A stretch of DNA of 64,000 bases from an uncultured Alphaproteobacteria bacterium (lineage in GTDB: Bacteria > Pseudomonadota > Alphaproteobacteria > Geminicoccales > Geminicoccaceae): positions 1 through 64,000 of the forward strand of contig CALKJU010000007.1 in assembly GCA_937995535.1 (NCBI GenBank), given 5' to 3'. Of the stretch, positions 7,728 through 15,764 are shown piece after piece. The notes under the pieces are model-generated. The model searched no databases and was not told where the DNA came from. It saw only the letters and a list, made by a program, of their open reading frames with translations. Position 1 is the first letter of the stretch, and each line of letters begins with the position of its first letter. The position numbers and the translations under genes are program-made.

Positions 7728-9022
7728 CGCATCAGGCTCTCGTCGGTCGCGCGAAAGGCGCAGCGCTCGGCCACGATCGGTGACACGCCCGGGTGGCCTG
7801 CGCCTTCAGCGAGCAGCGCGGCGACCCGCTCGTCGACTCCGTAGCCGGTATGCGCCGCCAGCGGGTTGGCGGCGTCGCCGAGGCCGAGGATCGAAGCGAC
7901 CGAGGCGATGTTGATGGTGACGTTGGTCACCACCGGGCAAAGCCGCGAATCGATGTAGTTCTCCACGAACCGGTCGGGAATCGGGTAGCTCATCAGGTCG
8001 TTCGGATCGCTGAAGGCGATGAGCTGCGTCTCGTTGAAGAACCGTTCCCCGGCACGCGTCGCCTCGGGGCCGCAGAACTCGCCGATCCGGTCGACCACGG
8101 CGCGCCGCCCCTGACCGGCCTCGAGCAGCGGGAGCTGGTTCGACAGCATGAAGACCGGCACGTCCTTCCGGCGCAGGGTTGCGGAGAGCGCGGTGGCCCG
8201 GGGATCGGTCCTGAGCGCGCCCAGCCCGGCAAGCCGCGCCAGCGCGTCGATCGTCACCCGGCTGCCGAGGCTGTGGGTGACGAGTACCAGGTCGTCGATC
8301 GCGGCCCGGCTGCCGAAGCCCGGCGTATCCGGCTGGCAGGCGACACCCTCGGTAAGCTCGGGAAGCTCGCTCCAGCTCTTGGACAGCGCCCAGCACAAGG
8401 ACTGCGCGACCGCGGTCAGGATCGGTTCGCGACGGTCGGCGTTGTAGGCGAGGGGGTCGGCAGCGATGTCGTTCACAAAGGCGCGGATCAACCGGTTGAG
8501 CTGCGCGCGACGGAGCTCGTAGTACTGCTCCTTGTCGAACGCGATCAGGTCCTTGTCGGGCTGGGTGATCGGCGACCAGGTGACCTCGTAGAACAGGAGG
8601 TCACGCTGCCGGTTCGTGTCGGTCAGGCGCGTGACGTTGATCTCGCCGAGCGTCTGCTCGGCCAGGTGCGGCGAGGTCGGGATGATGCGCTTGGCCCGCG
8701 GTGCTCGGGTGTCGAGACCCAGCGCCTTGGCGAGGTTGCTCTGCAACCCGACGCTGTGGCCGGGACGGTGCGTGCCGATCCCGTGCACGTAGATGACCTT
8801 GACCTCGGGCCGCGAGCCAACCGGCCCTGCGAACGGCGGCAGGCTGTCCTGACGGCGCAGATAGGCCTCGATGCCGGTGAAGGGGCGGCCCTCCACGTCG
8901 CACAGCCGGGTGTCCTCGGCGGGCTCGCGCGATTGCTCGAGCAAAGCCTCCGTGACCCCCCGCCCGAAACTGGCGCAACCCCCAACGAAGACCGCAACCA
9001 GCAAGGCTATGAGTCGTCGCAT
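7724..9022 (-). CDS. Predicted alpha/beta-hydrolase lipoprotein (paralog B)
   Basis: 432 residues, same length as the protein at 5698-6996 and alike along the whole chain: lipobox VGGC with C16, VHGIGTH oxyanion loop, THSLGSR nucleophile elbow, LSNQLPLLEAG and AFSDPNDLMSYPIPDRF segments, and a C-terminal cysteine-bearing block. It is therefore a second envelope lipoprotein of the same unnamed hydrolase family. The two copies bracket the b561 gene rather than standing in tandem, and this copy's stop codon overlaps that gene's stop in a CTAG. Substrate unknown. Confidence 0.75.
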   Translation of the reverse strand: MRRLIALLVAVFVGGCASFGRGVTEALLEQSREPAEDTRLCDVEGRPFTGIEAYLRRQDSLPPFAGPVGSRPEVKVIYVHGIGTHRPGHSVGLQSNLAKALGLDTRAPRAKRIIPTSPHLAEQTLGEINVTRLTDTNRQRDLLFYEVTWSPITQPDKDLIAFDKEQYYELRRAQLNRLIRAFVNDIAADPLAYNADRREPILTAVAQSLCWALSKSWSELPELTEGVACQPDTPGFGSRAAIDDLVLVTHSLGSRVTIDALARLAGLGALRTDPRATALSATLRRKDVPVFMLSNQLPLLEAGQGRRAVVDRIGEFCGPEATRAGERFFNETQLIAFSDPNDLMSYPIPDRFVENYIDSRLCPVVTNVTINIASVASILGLGDAANPLAAHTGYGVDERVAALLAEGAGHPGVSPIVAERCAFRATDESLMR

Positions 9023-9051
9023 CGCGCCGCCGCCCGTTCACCAGAACTCGG

Positions 9052-10137
9052 TTATGCCGTGCCTCGCGGTCGAAACACAGCTCCGGCAAGGAGCGGCCGT
9101 GGCGCGCCGGTGGTGGTAGGAAAGGTCGAGGGCAGGCCGCGCAGGGTCCGGACACCCAGGAACGCCATCGCCTGCGCCTCGATCGCGTCGCCGTCGAGGC
9201 CCAGCGTCTCGACCGGCTCGACGGGCGCGGCAAGGCGCCGCGTGAGCGCCGCCATCAATGCCGGGTTGTGCCGACCACCGCCGCAGACCAGCCAGCGCCG
9301 CGGCGGTGCCGGGAGCGGTTCGACGGCGCGGGCGACCGCCGCAGCCGAGAAGGCGACGAGCGTCGCCGCGCCGTCCGCGAGGCTCAGCCCATCCGCGACG
9401 TCGCGCGGAAAACCGTTGCGGTCGAGGGATTTCGGCCATGGGGCGACGAAGAAGGGATGGGTCAGCGCGGCGGCGATGCGGGCCTCGTCGGGCCGGCCGG
9501 CCGAGGCCAGTGCACCATCGCGGTCGAAGGCGGCGCCGGTGTGGCGACGCAGCCAGTCGTCGAGCGGCGCGTTGCCCGGCCCGACGTCGAAGGCGATCAG
9601 CCGCTCGCCGTCGATCCAGGTCAGGTTGGCAACGCCGCCGACATTCAGAAAGCACACCGGCTGCGGCAAGTCTCGAGCCAGCGCAGCGTGATAGACCGGC
9701 ACGATCGGGGCGCCCTGCCCGCCGGCGGCGACGTCGGCCTGACGGAGCTCGCCGACCACCGGGAGGCCGAGGCGATCAGCCAGTGCCTGGGGATTACCGA
9801 GCTGCACCGTCAGCCGGCGCTCGGGTCGATGCAGCACCGTCTGACCGTGAAATGTGATCAGTGCGAGGTGGCTCGGCGCGATCCTGTGCGCCGCCAGGAA
9901 CTGCGCGATCGCCGTGGCGTGGTCCTCGGTGACGAGCCTGCCGATGGCCGCGTAGCGCTCGGCAGGCGCCTCGCCACCTGCGTCGATCAGGTCGAGCACC
10001 GCCGCCCGCGTCTCCGGCCGGTAGGGCAGGGTCGCCGCCGGCCCGAACGCGCCGATGCGCTCCCCGTCGGTCTTGATGATGGCGAGGTCGATGCCGTCGA
10101 CGGACGTGCCGCTCATCGTTCCCAGCGCCCGGATCAT
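9052..10137 (-). CDS. anmK: Anhydro-N-acetylmuramic acid kinase
   Basis: 361-residue cytoplasmic kinase that hydrolyses the 1,6-anhydro bond of anhydro-MurNAc and phosphorylates it to MurNAc-6-phosphate in peptidoglycan recycling. The family's N-terminal GTMSGTSVDGID motif, the LNVGGVANLT and FDVGPGNAPLDDW ATPase-fold motifs and the VCGGGRHNPALM adenosine segment are all present, and length is normal. Its start overlaps the nagA stop by four bases (ATGA), so it is the last gene of the leftward murQ-gntR-nagA-anmK unit. The product feeds MurQ in the same operon. Confidence 0.95.
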   Translation of the reverse strand: MIRALGTMSGTSVDGIDLAIIKTDGERIGAFGPAATLPYRPETRAAVLDLIDAGGEAPAERYAAIGRLVTEDHATAIAQFLAAHRIAPSHLALITFHGQTVLHRPERRLTVQLGNPQALADRLGLPVVGELRQADVAAGGQGAPIVPVYHAALARDLPQPVCFLNVGGVANLTWIDGERLIAFDVGPGNAPLDDWLRRHTGAAFDRDGALASAGRPDEARIAAALTHPFFVAPWPKSLDRNGFPRDVADGLSLADGAATLVAFSAAAVARAVEPLPAPPRRWLVCGGGRHNPALMAALTRRLAAPVEPVETLGLDGDAIEAQAMAFLGVRTLRGLPSTFPTTTGAPRPLLAGAVFRPRGTA

Positions 10138-11228
10138 CGCGGCACGGGCTCGCCTTCCGCAATGACCTCGAGCACGTGACCGGCCGCGTCGACGATGACG
10201 AGGTCGGCGGCGGCGCCGACGACGATGCGGCCACGCTCCTCGAGGCCGAGATGGTCGGCGGGCAGCGTCGAGAGGCGCCGAGCGGCGTCGCCCAACGGCA
10301 GACCCAGGGTGAGGAGGTTGCGCAGCGCCCGACCCATGGTCAGCGCGCTGCCGGCCAGCGTCCCGTCGGCGAGACGAATGGCCTCGCCGCGCTTCAGGAT
10401 CGTGTGCCGTCCGAGGCGGTACGCGCCGTCGGGCATGCCGGTGGCGGCGACCGCATCGGTGACGCCGTAAAGACCCGGCACGGCGCGCAAGGCGACCCGA
10501 ACGGCCGCCGCCTCGACGTGCAACAGATCAAAGATCATCTCAGCGCTCTCGGCGTGCGCGAGCGCACAGCCGGCCGCCCCGGCGGCGCGGTGGTGCAGGC
10601 CACTCATCGCGTTGAACAGATGGGTGAAGCCGGCGGCACCGTCGACCAGCGCCCGGCGTGCCTCGGCGTAGCTGCAGGCGGTGTGGCCGATCTGCGCGCG
10701 CACGCCGAGCCGGACGAGGCCGCGCAGGAGGGCACCGTCCGGATCGATCTCGGGTGCCATGGTGGCGACCCGCAGCGGCGCCAGCGCGGCCAGTTCGTCG
10801 ACCAGCGCCAGATCGGGGGCGATCGCGTAGGGCGGCTGCGCGCCCAGCGCGTCCGGGCTGATGAACGGCCCCTCGAGATGCGCGCCGAGGACCCGCGCGG
10901 TGCCAGGCTCATGTGCCGCCATCGCAGCGCCGATGCCGGCGAAGGCGGCGCGGAGGTCGGCCGCGGGTGCGGTGACCGTTGTGGCGAGCAGCGCCGTGGT
11001 GCCATGGCGGGCATGGAACCTCGCCATGCGGCGGACGGCGGCGGCACCCTCCATGCAGTCCGCGCCGTCGCCACCGTGCACGTGCAAGTCGACGAAGCCG
11101 GGCAGGACGAAGCGATCCGGAGGGGTGCCGGCGGTCGGCTCGACGGAGCGGATCGCTGCCGCGAAGCAGATCCGGCCGGCGATCCACCCTTCCGGTGTGA
11201 GGACCGTGCCCTCGACCGTCGTCGTCAT
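10134..11228 (-). CDS. nagA: N-acetylglucosamine-6-phosphate deacetylase
   Basis: 364-residue amidohydrolase-superfamily enzyme that removes acetate from GlcNAc-6-phosphate to give GlcN-6-phosphate. Seen: the LPGFVDLHVHGGDG metal motif near residue 45, the HLEGPFISP block with the Glu metal ligand, IGHTACSYAEA and THLFNAMSGLHHR with the two metal histidines, and the late VTDAVAATGMPDG block with the catalytic Asp. Length and motif order fit NagA. Four-base overlaps with gntR upstream and anmK downstream show tight coupling. The released acetate could be retaken by other pathways. Confidence 0.94.
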   Translation of the reverse strand: MTTTVEGTVLTPEGWIAGRICFAAAIRSVEPTAGTPPDRFVLPGFVDLHVHGGDGADCMEGAAAVRRMARFHARHGTTALLATTVTAPAADLRAAFAGIGAAMAAHEPGTARVLGAHLEGPFISPDALGAQPPYAIAPDLALVDELAALAPLRVATMAPEIDPDGALLRGLVRLGVRAQIGHTACSYAEARRALVDGAAGFTHLFNAMSGLHHRAAGAAGCALAHAESAEMIFDLLHVEAAAVRVALRAVPGLYGVTDAVAATGMPDGAYRLGRHTILKRGEAIRLADGTLAGSALTMGRALRNLLTLGLPLGDAARRLSTLPADHLGLEERGRIVVGAAADLVIVDAAGHVLEVIAEGEPVPR

Positions 11229-11971
11229 CCGCCTTCCCGCATCTCGGCGACGAAATCGTAGCGGTCGCCGCGATAGACCGAACGGGTGAACTCGATCGGC
11301 CGGCCGTCGGCGAGGTAACCGTAGCGCATCGTCGTCATGACCGGGCTGCCGGGCTCGATCCCGAGCAGGCGCGCGTCGCTCTCGCTGGCCGCTGCGGCGC
11401 GCAGGTGCTGCAGCGCGCGGACCGGGCGCAGGCCGCGCTCGGCGAGCGCCGCGTAGAGCGAGCCTTCGACGGCGCGCGGATCCGGCAGATGCCGGGCCGG
11501 GACCGTCGCGCGCTCGATCGCGAGCGGCTCGCCGTCGGCCAGCCGCACCCGGACGAACCGGGCGACCTCCTCGCCGCCGGTGAGCCCGAGCGCGATCGTC
11601 TCCTCGGGCGCGGGCACGTGGCGGCCGCGCTCGAGCCAGGTGAAGCTCGGCCGCCGCCCACGCGCCAGCATGTCCTCGCTGAAGCTCGACAGCCGTGCCA
11701 GGGGCTGCTCAAGCCGCGCGCGGACGAAGTTGCCCGAGCCGTGGCGCGAGGTGACGAGGCCATGCGCGATCAGCTCGTCGAGCGCCTTGCGCACGGTGGT
11801 GCGCGAAATGTCGAGCTGCTCGGAGAGCACGCGCTCGGGCGGCAGCGCCTGACCATCGCGCAGCCGACCGCAGGCGATGGCCGCAGCGATGCGCTCGACC
11901 AGTTGCAGATAAAGCGGCGCCGCCTCGGCGGCGGCCGGACGGAGCTGATCGAGAACGTCTTCGTTTAGCAA
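11225..11971 (-). CDS. GntR-family (HutC subfamily) regulator of the amino-sugar genes
   Basis: 248 residues with an N-terminal winged helix (about 18-85: PLYLQLVERIAAAIACG, then ERVLSEQLDISRTTVRKALDEL as the helix-turn-helix) and a C-terminal UTRA ligand domain (about 105-240). HutC-type GntR proteins next to nag genes usually repress them and are released by GlcNAc-6-P or GlcN-6-P. The start is TTG with AGGGG nearby; no better start precedes the conserved N-terminus. It sits between murQ and nagA with overlaps and probably controls the divergent region at 12985-13120, whose repeated ATACCA elements are candidate binding sites. Confidence 0.88.
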   Translation of the reverse strand: MLNEDVLDQLRPAAAEAAPLYLQLVERIAAAIACGRLRDGQALPPERVLSEQLDISRTTVRKALDELIAHGLVTSRHGSGNFVRARLEQPLARLSSFSEDMLARGRRPSFTWLERGRHVPAPEETIALGLTGGEEVARFVRVRLADGEPLAIERATVPARHLPDPRAVEGSLYAALAERGLRPVRALQHLRAAAASESDARLLGIEPGSPVMTTMRYGYLADGRPIEFTRSVYRGDRYDFVAEMREGG

Positions 11972-12066
11972 GGTCTGCCCCTGCGCTCACGCAGCGAGCC
12001 GCCGCGCGCCGGCGGTGCCGGCCAGCAGCGGGGCTGCGAGGAGGATGGCGGCCGGGCTTCTGGGCG

Positions 12067-12984
12067 TCATGGGATGTCGCTCGGGTGCGACGGGTAGCGC
12101 TCGGCACCGGGAGTCGGGCGGGCGTGGCGCAGATCACCACCAACCGCGGCGAGCCGGGCGCTGGCCTCGGCGAGATCGAGGCCGTCGACGAGCAGTACCG
12201 CCAAGGCGACGTTGCGGCCGGCGCGCTCGTAGGCGTCCGCGGCCAGCGCGGGCGCGCAACCGGTGATCGCCCGGACCATCGCCTGGCCGCGCCGGACCAG
12301 CTTGGCATTGCTGGCCACGACGTGGACCATCAGCCCGTCATAGACGCGGCCGAGCTCGATCATGAGCTGGGTCGAGAACAGGTTGAGGGCGATCTTCTGC
12401 GCCGTGCCGGCGGCCATTCGGGTCGAGCCGGCGAGGAATTCGGGGCCGGTATGCAGAAGCACGCCGTGCTCCGCCTCACCGAGCAGCGGCGCTTGCGGAT
12501 TGTTGGCGAGACCGATGGTCAGGGCGCCGCGCGCCCGGGCGGTGCGGACCGCGGCGCGGGTGAAGGCGGTCGTGCCCGAGGCGGCGACGCCGAGCAGCAC
12601 ATCGGCCGGCCCCAGGCCGTGCTCGGCGACCAGCGTCTCGGCATCCGGCCCGTCGTCCTCGGCGCCCTCGCGCGACCGGGTCAGCGCCGCCTCGCCACCG
12701 GCGATGAGGTAGAGCAGCCGCTCGTTCGGCCAGCCGAAGGTCGGCCACAGCTCGACGCCGTCCTGGACGGCGATGCGCCCCGAGGCGCCGGCGCCGACAT
12801 AGGCCAACCGGCCAGGACCGCGCAGGCGCGTCGCCGCGGCGCGCACCGCCTGCGACAGCGCTGGCAGCGCTGCGCGGACCGCGGCGAACGCCGCCTGCTG
12901 CGCGTCGAGCATCGCCGCCAGCGATTCCTCGGTCGGCCAGCGATCCGCCTGCCGGTAGCGCTCGAGCCGTCCTTCGGTGTCCAT
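12067..12984 (-). CDS. murQ: N-acetylmuramic acid 6-phosphate etherase
   Basis: 305-residue SIS-domain lyase that splits the lactyl ether of MurNAc-6-phosphate to GlcNAc-6-phosphate and D-lactate. Motifs seen: YVGAGASGRIAVQDGVE, LIAGGEAALTRSREGAEDD with the catalytic Glu region, VLLGVAASGTTAF and the GPEFLAGSTRMAAGTAQK signature, then VYDGLMVHVVASNAKL. First gene of the leftward operon; it receives AnmK's product and passes GlcNAc-6-P to NagA. Length normal. A strong promoter lies 26-54 bases upstream of the ATG. Confidence 0.94.
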   Translation of the reverse strand: MDTEGRLERYRQADRWPTEESLAAMLDAQQAAFAAVRAALPALSQAVRAAATRLRGPGRLAYVGAGASGRIAVQDGVELWPTFGWPNERLLYLIAGGEAALTRSREGAEDDGPDAETLVAEHGLGPADVLLGVAASGTTAFTRAAVRTARARGALTIGLANNPQAPLLGEAEHGVLLHTGPEFLAGSTRMAAGTAQKIALNLFSTQLMIELGRVYDGLMVHVVASNAKLVRRGQAMVRAITGCAPALAADAYERAGRNVALAVLLVDGLDLAEASARLAAVGGDLRHARPTPGAERYPSHPSDIP

Positions 12985-13009
12985 GCCTGACCTCGCCTGC
13001 CGGAGCGGC

Positions 13010-13038
13010 TAGATACCAATCAAATACCACTAGGTCAA
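13010..13038 (-). promoter_or_regulatory. Sigma70-type promoter of the murQ-gntR-nagA-anmK operon
   Basis: Read on the minus strand: TTGACC (13038-13033), a 17-base spacer, then TATCTA (13015-13010), a near-consensus housekeeping promoter ending 26 bases before the murQ ATG. The spacer contains the ATACCA repeat pair, so a bound protein would block polymerase. Confidence 0.65.
13013..13029. promoter_or_regulatory. Candidate operator 1 (ATACCA-N5-ATACCA)
   Basis: Two ATACCA hexamers with an 11-bp period, about one helical turn. The first eleven bases (ATACCAATCAA) recur as an exact inverted copy at 13079-13089. Sits inside the spacer of the murQ promoter. Likely target of the GntR-family protein encoded in the same locus; that link is inference. 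Confidence 0.55.
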
Positions 13039-13078
13039 GAGATCTCCCACTGTACCCGAGCTTTACAATGCAGCTTGC

Positions 13079-13106
13079 TTGATTGGTATGGGTTTGGTAG
13101 TAAAAT
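13079..13106 (+). promoter_or_regulatory. Sigma70-type promoter toward nagB-II
   Basis: TTGATT (13079-13084), 16-base spacer, TAAAAT (13101-13106). Points rightward at the BadF-kinase remnant and nagB-II. As on the other side, the TTGGTA repeat pair fills the spacer. Confidence 0.55.
13083..13099. promoter_or_regulatory. Candidate operator 2 (inverted copy of operator 1)
   Basis: TTGGTA twice with an 11-bp period; on the other strand this is TACCAA-N5-TACCAA, matching operator 1. It lies between the -35 and -10 elements of the rightward promoter, mirroring the leftward side. Confidence 0.55.
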
Positions 13107-13120
13107 AGCACTATGGGTGC

Positions 13121-13435
13121 ATGCACAGCCTGGCCGGCGGCGGCGGCGCGAAGACCGAGGCGACGCTGCACGACGCGACCAGCGCCATATGCGGCCACTG
13201 CCTCGGTGCCGCCGAACGGTTCCGCACGCTGAGCGGATGGGGCCACCCGCTCGGCGACGTCGCGATGCTGGCCCGCCTGGTCGTCGCGCCGGGCGCGGCC
13301 GGCTAGCCTTACGCGCGGAGCCGGCTCGACGATGCCACAGGCCACGACGTGCGCCTCGCCTGCGCGCTCGCCCCCATCGCGGCCGAGCTGCCCGCGCCCG
13401 ACCACTGCCCCAGCGGGAAGGACCTCGCCGATGAC
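13121..13435 (+). pseudogene. Remnant of a BadF/BadG-type N-acetylglucosamine kinase gene
   Basis: A 61-codon frame from the ATG at 13121 to the TAG at 13304-13306 carries pieces that look like a BadF/BadG-family sugar kinase: SLAGGGGAKTEATLHDA resembles the family's N-terminal DGGGTKTEA phosphate loop, and SGWGHPLGD resembles the conserved GGWG-x2-GD motif, but the ~110 residues normally between them are missing. A second frame (about 13343-13430, LACALAPIAAELPA) resembles the C-terminal LAPLLAPLLPA region, out of frame with the first. All pieces keep high G/C third positions. Such kinases normally sit with murQ, nagA and nagB-II. I read it as a gene reduced by deletions and a frameshift; it could instead be a small unknown protein. 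Confidence 0.5.
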
Positions 13436-14453
13436 GTCGCTCATGCTGGCCGAGGCGCGCGAAGCGCCGGAGCGGGTCGCGGCGCTGCTGCGCGCGGACG
13501 CCGCCGCCTATGCCGCCCTCGCCGAGGTCCTGCGCGCGCGGCCGCCGGCCTTCGCCGCGACCGTGGCGCGCGGCAGCAGCGATCACGCCGCCACCTACCT
13601 CGCCAGCCTCTTGGGTATCCGCGCCGGGCTCGCCACCGCCTCGATCATGCCCTCGCTGATTACGCGGTATGGCGCGCGGGTGAGCCTCGGGGCGGCGCTG
13701 GTCGTGGGCCTCTCCCAGTCGGGCAGAAGTCCGGACATCGTGCGCACGCTGGAGGCCGCGAGCGCTTCGGGTGCGATGACGGCGGCGATCGTCAACGACC
13801 CGACCTCGCCACTCGCCGCGGCAGCGGGCCATGTCCTTGCGCAGCATGCCGGACCCGAGCGCAGCGTCGCGGCGACGAAGAGCTTCATCTGCACCCTCGC
13901 CGCCGCGGCGCGCCTGATCGCGGTCTGGCAGGAGGACGGCGCTCTGCTCGCCGCGCTCGGGCGCCTGCCCGAGCGGCTGGAGCAGGCCCTCGCCTGCGAC
14001 TGGTCGGGGGCGCTCGCGGTACTCGCACCGGCGCACAGCCTCTATGTCATCGGGCGCGGTCCCGGGCTCGCGATCGCCGCGGAGAGCGCGCTCAAGCTCA
14101 AGGAGACCTCGGGCCTGCACGCGGAAGCGCTGAGCGCCGCCGAGATCCGCCACGGGCCGCGCGCCGTGATCGACTCAGGCTTTCCGCTGCTGGTCTACGC
14201 CCTGGCCGACGCCGGCGGGGCGGACGCGCGGGCCTTCGCGGACGAGCTCGACGCGGCCGGTGCGGCCGTGCTGCTGGCGTCACCCGAGCCCGGGCCGGGC
14301 ACCCATCTGCCGCTGCCGGCGCCACTCCATCCTCTCCTCGACCCGATCGTCGCGATTCAAGCCTTCTATCCGCTGGCCGCGGCGCTGTCGGTCGCCCGTG
14401 GCCTCGACCCGGACAGGCCGCGCGGCCTGCGCAAGGTCACCGAGACGGTCTGA
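13431..14453 (+). CDS. nagB-II: Glucosamine-6-phosphate deaminase, SIS type (NagB-II)
   Basis: 340-residue double-SIS-domain protein resembling the isomerase half of GlmS without the glutaminase domain. Seen: ATVARGSSDHAA sugar-phosphate loop, VGLSQSGRSPDIV, and the C-terminal SALKLKETSGLHAEALSAAEIRHGP block that marks NagB-II/AgaS-type enzymes. It should convert GlcN-6-phosphate to fructose 6-phosphate and ammonia, closing the route anhydro-MurNAc to MurNAc-6-P to GlcNAc-6-P to GlcN-6-P to Fru-6-P. The ATG at 13431 is chosen because homology starts there and GGGAAGGA precedes it; longer starts run through the kinase remnant. Divergent from murQ across the control region. Confidence 0.88.
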   Translation: MTSLMLAEAREAPERVAALLRADAAAYAALAEVLRARPPAFAATVARGSSDHAATYLASLLGIRAGLATASIMPSLITRYGARVSLGAALVVGLSQSGRSPDIVRTLEAASASGAMTAAIVNDPTSPLAAAAGHVLAQHAGPERSVAATKSFICTLAAAARLIAVWQEDGALLAALGRLPERLEQALACDWSGALAVLAPAHSLYVIGRGPGLAIAAESALKLKETSGLHAEALSAAEIRHGPRAVIDSGFPLLVYALADAGGADARAFADELDAAGAAVLLASPEPGPGTHLPLPAPLHPLLDPIVAIQAFYPLAAALSVARGLDPDRPRGLRKVTETV

Positions 14454-14499
14454 GCCCGCTCGCTTGCACCGCGGGCGCGGGGCATGGCAGGCTTTGCCC

Positions 14500-15486
14500 G
14501 TGCGCGTCCTGCAGCAGACGTTCCGAGCGATCGCGGAACCGCGACCGGGCGGTCGGTGGCAGGCCGAGTTCCGTCGGCTGTGGCCCGGCTATCGGCGTTG
14601 GTTTCTCCGCGGCGGCGGCCATCGCGGGCCGTCGTTGGCGGAATCGGAGCGGGCGCTGCGCCGGCACATGCCCGAGTTCGTGCCGGTCTGGGAGCGGCTG
14701 GTCGAGCTGGCCGCGGGCGACGCGCTGGCGGCACGCTTCCTCACCGGCTGGTGCCCGCCGCGTTATCTCGTCGGCTGCTCGCAGGCCGCGTGGGCGGGGC
14801 CCGACGGCGTCTGGCTCGTGCGCAACTACGACCTCGACCCGAGCTTGAACGAGGCCACCTTGTGGCACACCCGCTGGCTCGGGCGCGAGGTGCTCGGCAT
14901 GGGCGAGTGCCTCGCCGGCCTGTCGGACGGGCTCAACAACGCCGGTCTCGCGGTGTCGCTGGCCTTCGGCGGTCGCCGCGTGGTCGGCACCGGCTTCGGC
15001 ATTCCGCTCGTGCTGCGCTACGTGCTGGAGGTCGCGGCGAGCACGCGCGAGGCGGTCGCGATCCTCACGCGGGTGCCCGTGCACATGGCCTACAACGTGA
15101 CCCTGATCGATGCCGGAGGCGAGGCACGGACCGTCTACCTCGCGCCCGACCGCCCAACGGAGGTCGCGACCGTGGCGATCGCCACCAACCATCAGGGCGG
15201 CGTCGACTGGCCCGATCTCGCCCATCTCAGCCGCACCGAGGAGCGCCACGCGGCGCTCAGGGCGCTCCTCGCCGACGCGGCGCATGACGGCTCGGCGCGC
15301 GCCGCGCGCTTCCTCGCGCCGCCGCTCTACGCCACGGACTTCGCCCGGGGCTTCGGAACCGTCTACACCGCGGCTTGGCGGCCGGACGCCGGCGCGGTGA
15401 CGCTCGCCTGGCCGGACGGATCCTGGCGACAGGACCTGCGCGCTTTCCGCGAGGAGACACGGGTCGTGGGCTATGGCGCCCATTGA
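14500..15486 (+). CDS. C45-type acyltransferase/amidase family protein (copy 1)
   Basis: 328 residues resembling the peptidase C45 / acyl-CoA:6-aminopenicillanate acyltransferase-like group of Ntn hydrolases, which self-cleave before a cysteine and act on amide bonds. The internal Gly92-Cys93 in LVGCSQAAW, followed by WLVRNYDLDP, is the expected processing site and nucleophile; a ~92-residue propeptide would precede it. Other blocks: LAGLSDGLNNAGLAVSLAFGG and IATNHQGG. GTG start at 14500 is inferred because similarity with the sister protein at 16692-17666 begins at this point (FRAIAE-RPG). It lies 46 bp after nagB-II on the same strand. Substrate unknown. Confidence 0.75.
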   Translation: MRVLQQTFRAIAEPRPGGRWQAEFRRLWPGYRRWFLRGGGHRGPSLAESERALRRHMPEFVPVWERLVELAAGDALAARFLTGWCPPRYLVGCSQAAWAGPDGVWLVRNYDLDPSLNEATLWHTRWLGREVLGMGECLAGLSDGLNNAGLAVSLAFGGRRVVGTGFGIPLVLRYVLEVAASTREAVAILTRVPVHMAYNVTLIDAGGEARTVYLAPDRPTEVATVAIATNHQGGVDWPDLAHLSRTEERHAALRALLADAAHDGSARAARFLAPPLYATDFARGFGTVYTAAWRPDAGAVTLAWPDGSWRQDLRAFREETRVVGYGAH

Positions 15487-15764
15487 GCCGGCGCGGCAGA
15501 CGTCACCCGGCCGTCCCTCGTCGCCATGGATGGGCTCGCACGAAAGGCGCCCGGCTGCAAAGCGACGGACCTCTCGTAGGTTCTCGCGCGTCGGCTCCGG
15601 ATCGCTCGCCAAGCGGTCACGACCGCGAACGGGACCCGCGCCTCTGTGGACGACGCCGGGCCGGTCACAATGTCCGGGAACCACGCGCCACGTCGTGATG
15701 TTGCATCGTCACGCGGCACGCGTCTAACTCGGCGTCGCACCCGCGGCGTCGTCAGGAGGAGTGG

